A DNA stretch of 64,000 nt from Viscum album (taxonomy: Eukaryota > Streptophyta > Magnoliopsida > Santalales > Viscaceae), in assembly GCA_963277665.1 (NCBI GenBank), contig CAUJRU010000139.1:806001-870000 (forward strand), written 5' to 3'. Within the stretch, counting starts at the first letter, position 1. Each line of letters begins with the position of its first letter. Below, in pieces: positions 58,251 to 64,000 of the stretch. The notes under the pieces are model-generated. The model had not been told where the DNA came from and did no database searches. It saw only the letters and a program-made list of their open reading frames with translations. Made by a program: the position numbers and the translations under genes.

Positions 58251-59708
58251 TGTTGGAACCAAGGCCTTCACAGCTGGAAATATATTTTGGTTTGTGTTCA
58301 TTGTCAACCCACACTTGGTTGATCAGGGAGTTATTAAGGCAAGTGATCTTACAGTACAAGATGACTACAATATTGAAGGTGGCGTCATTTCTCAGTGCTT
58401 GCCAATATTTTGGGCTCAAAATCAGGTTGAAGGAGAAATCTTCATGAAAGGTTGTTTTATGTTTTTAACTCTTCTCAAGAATAGTAATGGAATGAGTTAT
58501 CCCATGACTGCGTTTTGTAAATATTGGGTTTCACAAAATCTTGATCTTCTCAAGGGTATGGATCTTTTCGAAGTTATGGTGCTTCGCGAACGTGTAATGA
58601 AAATATGGTGTTATTCATTAATATGATAAGCATCATGAGTGCATGATGAGTTGATGATGTTCTTTGGAACTAAGAGAAATATTCACGAATGGGTTGAATT
58701 TTACTGGAGCTTTGTGAACTTGTTTTTATAGGTTCAAAAAAATCCACGGGAGGCATGGGAGATTTGCAGAAGGTTGAGCCTATAAATAGGAAGCTACCCC
58801 CATTTCCTTACTCATGAAGATAATTGAAGAAAATGGTTAATAACTCTAATTTCTCAAAGACTAGGATCTTCATGAAATATGAATATCCATGCTATATTTA
58901 GAATCAAAAAAAGAATGGTTAAGCTTTAACTGATGTTAATTATTTTGAGTTATAGGAGTTTCGTGAGGAATCAGAGTTTTGAGAAAGTTTTTTCATGAAG
59001 GTAGTGAGCTTCACAAAGGTAGTTTGTTCCATGAAGGTAGTGAGCTTCACAAAGTAAGTTTGTTCTCTGAAGGATATAAGATTTGTGAAGGTTGGGATAT
59101 TCATGAAATTGTGTGGGTTTGGAAAGGTTGGTATTTCTTTGAAAAGTTTTCATGAAGGCTGATAGATTTGAAAAAAATAGTGTTGAACATCTGGTTTAAG
59201 AGAACAATGTTTTTAAGTGAATTAACTAAGGACTATGGTGAAATCAGAGTCTCATGATAGTCAGTAATAAATACTTAAATGGAATTCTACTAAAGTGACC
59301 TTCATGTCATTAAACTGAGTAAGACTTCACCCAAAGTAGTGAGATAAGGGGAGTCGATGGAAGTGTTTCAAGGGAGATAATGTAAAACCACTAAAATCTT
59401 GTAAAGTAATTGTGCATAGAATAGGGTGATGGTGTCCAAAATTCTATATTCCAAAAAAAGTGAAGATTAGAGGATACTGGCATGACCAACACATTGTCCG
59501 TGTATGCTTCTTGGACTAGACCTTAGTGGTGAACCAAGTAAAAAGGTTGTGTTATCTCTCTGCATGTTAATGTTTAATTACTGTATGATTCCTTTGGACA
59601 ATTTTAACATGTTTCTACCAATGTGGGAACAAGATTTGTTGTTTTAAAAGAAAAACTTGACACCCAAATTCACTCCTCCCCTCTCAGGGTGCTCTGGGGT
59701 CCTACGGT
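58251..59708 (+). repeat. Probable solo Copia LTR
   Basis: The segment starts tgttggaacc and ends near ggggtcctacggt. The last part (gacacccaaattcactcc, cccctctcagggtgctctgg) is typical of the 3' end of plant Copia LTRs. The AT-rich repeat is interrupted exactly here: atatg stands before it (58246-58250) and again after it (59709-59713), a candidate target duplication. No internal region or second LTR follows, so recombination between LTRs is likely. The ORF of 110 codons at 58294-58626 inside it matches no protein known to me. The terminal CA is not preserved. Confidence 0.6.
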
Positions 59709-60140
59709 ATATGTGTATTAATAAATGAATATATATTTATATTTATATTATAATATATGAAAATGAAAATGAATATATAATATATTTAAATAAATATAAT
59801 TATATATATATCTCTCTCTCACACAAAAACTTATATTTTATAAATGTGTTTAAAAATAATTATACAAATACTTGAATAAAAAACATTCATGTAAATATTT
59901 ATATAAATAAATAGAAATATCATAAAATATAGAATAAAAAAAGATTTAGGCAGTGGTAAAGGGGTTAAAATTTCACAAGGTAGGTTCAAGGATCTAGTCC
60001 AGGCACATACATAGGTGAAAATGAGCCTAGGAAGTGGAAAAGAACTGATAAAGGCGCATTTTGAGTACTAAGAGGGGGAATGGAAGTGGGAGCATGAGTT
60101 CAACGTGGGGTTGGGAGAATGTAATACAATTTTTTTTTAA
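59709..60140 (+). repeat. AT-rich repeat, copy C right part with tRNA-like segment
   Basis: AT-rich DNA with a ctctctctc run at about 59811-59820, then from about 59945 a tRNA-like segment: taggcagtggt (box A-like, about 59947) and ggttcaaggatct (box B-like, about 59983). It goes on with aactgataaaggcgc at about 60046, as in the inverted copy at 46640-46745. It is probably the same repeat family as copy A. Confidence 0.5.
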
Positions 60141-60144
60141 ATTT

Positions 60145-60310
60145 TATCACCGCTAAAAAAAGTGTAGATTAAAGAACCCTTCATCTATTCTTATTTTTAG
60201 TGATGATAAAAAGTGACCTTTACCATCCTTTTTCTAGAACCGATAAATGGCGAGGCTTTTAATTATTCTTAGCATAACAATGGTTTTTTGTGATGATAAA
60301 TCCAATTTAT
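60145..60310 (+). repeat. CACTA-like sub-terminal motifs, third locus
   Basis: ttttatcaccgctaaaaaaag, tttttagtgatgataaaaag and tttttgtgatgataaa words repeat in both orientations, as at 28600 and 48360-48550. No CACTA terminus is clear. Confidence 0.4.
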
Positions 60311-60354
60311 AGAGCTTTAAAAAGTGTGATATTTACTAGTCTTATTTTAAATAA

Positions 60355-60720
60355 CACACCACATACTCAAAACTGAGAAAATGCAGGAATCAATCGCACT
60401 TCAATCTGAAACACGGTGTGCTCAGTATGACTCAAAGTGTGTGTTTTTTATTCAAAATTTACCTTTTTGTTCAAAACTTTCACGAATCACCGAAAAGATA
60501 GAAAATGAACTCGAATTGTCTTGATACATTATAAAAAAATTCATAACTCATTTGCGATGCATACTAATTAATTTCAATTCAATCTAACACATAGTGTACC
60601 CGATATGATTGAAATTGGGTGTTTCGATTTAAAAAGGTCATTTTAGTTGAAAACACATAACACATACTCAAAACTGAGAAAGCACACTCAAATTGTATTC
60701 ATGCATTAATTTTTTTTCTG
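60355..60720. repeat. Tandem repeat of about 178 bp, locus 2
   Basis: ttgatacatt at 60521 and ttcatgcatt at 60699 are 178 bp apart. acatactcaaaactgagaaa occurs at 60362 and 60663. The first unit lacks about 57 bp. Shared words with locus 1 include ttgatac, aattaa and ttcaaaac-type phrases. Confidence 0.7.
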
Positions 60721-60829
60721 AGGTGCAAAAATTAATTGGGGAGAATCCATATTATAGGTATAAAATTCCTTGTAAAAAAATATTTATGAGAAACCCAATG
60801 AAATATGGAAGCGATATAAAACAGAATAA

Positions 60830-61720
60830 AAAAATCGGTATGTAAGATTTTTAACATGGAAAAACATATCATGGAGAGGATTAAAAACCCATAGGGAAAC
60901 TCTAAAAATTACAATAATAAATCATAGAGCACAAATTTCAAGTAAATTCCCAAACATGAATGCCAATGATGGTGCTGAAAAAACCTATGTGAAAAACACA
61001 TCCTTACACACCTCTGTCTTCTTTTTTAAAATTATCTCGGTCAAAACGCAATACTCAAAGATCCATCTAAGTCAAAATATCACCCTTATGTCGATGTAAC
61101 ATCACTAAATCAAGGTTCTTTATCTGAACATGCATCACCCTCACACCGTCTTGAAATACCTGAAGGATTTTTCTCACTCATGATCTCTCCATCAGGATGT
61201 ATCACCAATCATCAATCGAGACTCGCTACCTTATCACCACTATCAGGAAGACATTCAATACATGGCCCCGATCATTGATCTCATTATTGATGCTCTGTAC
61301 CTATTCTATATTGATGAACCACACATGATTCTTCAAACGAGATAGCCCCCTTCTTGATCTCGGTGTAATACATCTTGAAAACTTGTTAAGAACCTCCACA
61401 TCAGTATAAGTCAATATTTTCTCTATGGACGAGAAACGCAGGCTACCACAAATGTAGAAGGCCCTTCCCTCTTGATCTCGATAGACTAAATATTGAACTG
61501 ATTTCTAATAACCTATTATTGAGTATAATTCAATCTCATTTTAATCCCAAAATATGATACTATATCCCCATATATAGACTCCAATTCCATATCTCTGGTA
61601 AATGTGGTCAACATTCATTTTTCTATCAATTAATATTAAGAATAAATCTCCATTATTTTTTAGAGATAATCCTATATTAATGATGACCAAAACCACTCCA
61701 TTAATTAATTTCTCTACCCT
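60830..61720. repeat. Unidentified repeat, copy 1
   Basis: The start (aacatggaaaaacat, gaggattaaaaaccca) and later landmarks (aaaacgcaatactcaa, gatccatct, catgatct, atacatggcccc) recur in copy 2 at an offset of about 1457 bp and partly in copy 3. No coding motif was found. The aaacctat and gggaaac phrases recall plant retroelement leaders, but no LTR pair or PBS is evident. Confidence 0.7.
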
Positions 61721-62284
61721 CAATAAATGTGATGAATCCCAAAAATATCCCCCATCATCACAAAAAATAAAGGAAAACCTCCAAAAAACTCAGTTGGAAT
61801 GAAATCAGGTTGGAATTGTTCCAACCATAAATATCTACATAAAATATGATGACGTAATTTTTCACTTCCGATAAAAAAACTATCATCTCCCCCTATAAAA
61901 GAAATAAAAATTTCAAACTGTTCAACACATATGTATTTGTACCATCATACTGAACAAGACTAGAACTAGATGAATCTGTATCCCACATAATAGTGATTAC
62001 CACGTTATCTGGAGAACCTTCCAAAATTAACTGCTCCCCCTACTCAACATACCCTGAGAAAATATGTTCATAAACTCTCTCAACCTATTTTAATTTCCAA
62101 ACCTTATTATTCTTCGCACACACATCATCGATCCTCTCATAAACATCTATAATTATCACATTAAATTTCAAGAAAAAACCATCCCTCTAATAACACTATT
62201 GGGAAGAATCCTAATTTTCAAGCAGAGAATTGCTTGAAATTTTTTTTATAGAAACCCATTGAAATATGGAAGTTATATAAAGAA

Positions 62285-63120
62285 GAATAAAAAATCATCA
62301 TGCAATATATTTTACTTGGAAAAACCCTCTGATGCGGAGGATTAAAAAACCACAGGGAAACTCAAAAAAGTCCACTAATAAATCAAAGAAAATAAAATTC
62401 ATTTAAATTATCAAACTTGAATGTCAATTATGGAATATAAAACACATGTTTGAAAAACAAATCCCAATAAACCTCCTCCTTCTCTCTAAAAAATTTCATG
62501 GTCTAAACGCAATACTCAATGATCCATCTGAGCCAAAATCTCACCCTTCCGTCGAAAAAATGACACTACCTATGGGATGTTTATCCAAATATGCATCAAC
62601 CTTGAATATTCTTATGATTCCCAAATGATTTTTCTCTCTCATGATCTCATAATTATGATACTTCATCAATCATAAATTGGGAAATGCCACCTGATCACCA
62701 CTATCAGGAATAATTTTGATACATGGCCCCAATCATTGATCTCATTGCTGCTTCTCTACACCCATTCTATATCGACACATTGCACATGCTCTAACAAAGG
62801 TGATAACCCCTTTTCTACTCTTAGTGAACTATATATTGAATACCTATCAAGTACCTCCACATGAGTATAAGTCAATCTCATCACTATCTACAAGCCACAT
62901 GGGATACCAAAATGTGGTAAACCGAAACCTCTTGATCTCAGTGGGCTACATCTTCAACAACATTCCATGCACCGCTCCACAAGTTGAAGTTAATCTCATA
63001 ATATTCTCAAAATATTCTACCATATCCCCATATGTAGACACCATGTCCACATATCCAATAAATGCGGTCAACATTCATTTTTTCATCTGTTAATATTGAG
63101 AATAACTCTCCAATATTTTT
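62285..63120. repeat. Unidentified repeat, copy 2
   Basis: Carries the same landmarks as copy 1 in the same order: ggaaaaaccctctgatgcgg, aaacgcaatactcaatgatc, catgatctcataattatgat and gatacatggccccaatcattgatc. The shared order indicates a direct duplication. Short open frames (62446-62628, 62800-63093) are accidental. Confidence 0.7.
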
Positions 63121-63129
63121 TAGAGAAAC

Positions 63130-63425
63130 TCTTTTATTAATGATGATGAATTTTTTTTCTCTCTCATGATCTCACCATCATGATGTACCACTGATCATCA
63201 ATCCGGACACACCCCCTGGTCAACAGTATCAAGAATACTTTCGATACATGGCCCCGTTCATTGATCCTATTACTGCTACTTCATACTTGTTCCATGTCGA
63301 TACACCACACATGCTGCCACAAACATGATAGCCCCCTTCCTCCTCTTGGTGGACTACATCTTGAACAAGATTCAAGAACTTCCATATGAGTTGAATTCAA
63401 TCTTGTCACTGTCAATGAGCCACGT
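63130..63425. repeat. Unidentified repeat, partial copy 3
   Basis: Only the later part is present: ctctctcatgatctcacc, gatacatggccccgttcatt, then cttggtggactacatcttga and tgtcactgtcaatgagccac. It lies about 530 bp after its counterpart in copy 2. Confidence 0.65.
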
Positions 63426-63429
63426 AGGT

Positions 63430-64000
63430 GAAAAAGACATTTTTTAACATTTTTAATCAAATTTCAATGTTTTTAAATAAATTTTAATGAATAATACCCA
63501 TAAAAACAATGTTTTAAAAATTTATTGGAAAATATCAAAGTAAAAGTAAAATTTGATTCAAATTATTGAAAAGGTTATTTTTTGGAATTTAGAAATATTT
63601 TTTGAGAATTTCCGGAATTTTTCCATTTAATTTTTGTTATGTGATTTTATAAACTTGGTTTTATTATTTTTTAGGTGTAACAATTAAGGCTAGACTAAAC
63701 CATCCCTCAACCGAGGCAAGTTCTCCATCTAGCCAGGATAATGAGACCCCACTGTCCAAGCCTCTAGGGTAGATTCGGATCACCTGCATGAGTATGGGGA
63801 TCAAATCCCATGGATGAGGGCATCATGAGAAGTTTTTTAAGTACGTTTTTAAAAAAATATTTTTTTTAAAAAACGTCCAGGTAATTTTTTTATAAAAAAT
63901 ACGCTCTAAAGGATGTAGCGTAGAGGGCGCCTTTTGGGTTGATTCGAAAGGCGGCAACCCCATTACCTCCTTTCTTTTAAAAATATTAATGTTATATATA
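63430..64000. other. No gene recognised
   Basis: AT-rich to 63675, then a mixed segment with ggatcaaatccca near 63797 and a t-rich/a-rich palindromic run at about 63835-63900 (ttttttaaaaaac, ataaaaaat). The segment tacgctctaaaggatgtagcg (63900-63920) may mark another repeat. I could assign none of it. Confidence 0.35.

Noticed and set aside
58294..58626. 110-codon open frame, considered as a small gene
   Set aside because: It sits inside the probable solo LTR and matches no family I know.
63740..63800. Box B-like ggatcaaatccc as a SINE or tRNA
   Set aside because: No box A at a suitable distance and no repeated context.

Overview
This window reads as plant nuclear heterochromatin with no intact host gene. 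The lineages are those of flowering plants: chromodomain-bearing Ty3/Gypsy (Tekay/Del type), an Athila-like Ty3/Gypsy, a Ty1/Copia element, an L1-type LINE with RNase H, a Mutator-like (MULE) transposase beside a plant mobile domain, short tRNA-headed elements, CACTA-like ends, and a nuclear copy of plastid psaA. Most of the DNA is AT-rich. Nearly all coding regions are broken, mostly by stops that look like C-to-T or G-to-A changes at CAG, TGG and CGA codons. That is the pattern expected from old methylated repeats. The species cannot be told from the sequence.

Layout. 1-6208: 3' half of a chromovirus on the + strand (protease end, RT, RNase H, integrase, chromodomain) with a 2.8-kb 3' LTR holding a palindromic motif array. 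6209-9259: non-coding DNA and an unrecognised decayed coding-like stretch. 9265-19482: a structurally complete but dead chromovirus, with both LTRs, PBS, gag, protease, pol, chromodomain, polypurine tract and a 5-bp target duplication. 19488-26720: a minus-strand MULE transposase and a plant mobile domain with a psaA fragment between them, and a duplicated MULE 5' end. 26720-30590: AT-rich DNA and a CACTA-like end. 30598-36480: an Athila-like element cut off after RNase H. 36480-46631: a minus-strand Ty3/Gypsy element split by a 5'-truncated Copia element at about 40005-43985.

46612-52480: AT-rich repeats, tRNA-headed short elements, a CACTA-like end, a tandem repeat of about 178 bp and minisatellites. 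52560-57660: a minus-strand LINE with recognisable ORF1, endonuclease, RT, zinc-finger-like and RNase H parts. 58065-60720: an AT-rich repeat interrupted by a probable solo Copia LTR, then a tRNA-like segment, CACTA-like motifs and a second locus of the 178-bp repeat. 60830-63420: three diverged copies of an unidentified repeat. 63430-64000: nothing recognised.

The parts do not work together as a pathway. What they record is insertion, truncation and decay. The observations most worth checking are the plastid fragment between the MULE transposase and plant mobile domain, the short palindromes shared by LTRs of three unrelated elements, the two LTRs of one element that differ in their last quarter kilobase, the 178-bp repeat at two loci, and a short element with an apparent empty site elsewhere in the window. 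I found no gene system that I could defend as new.
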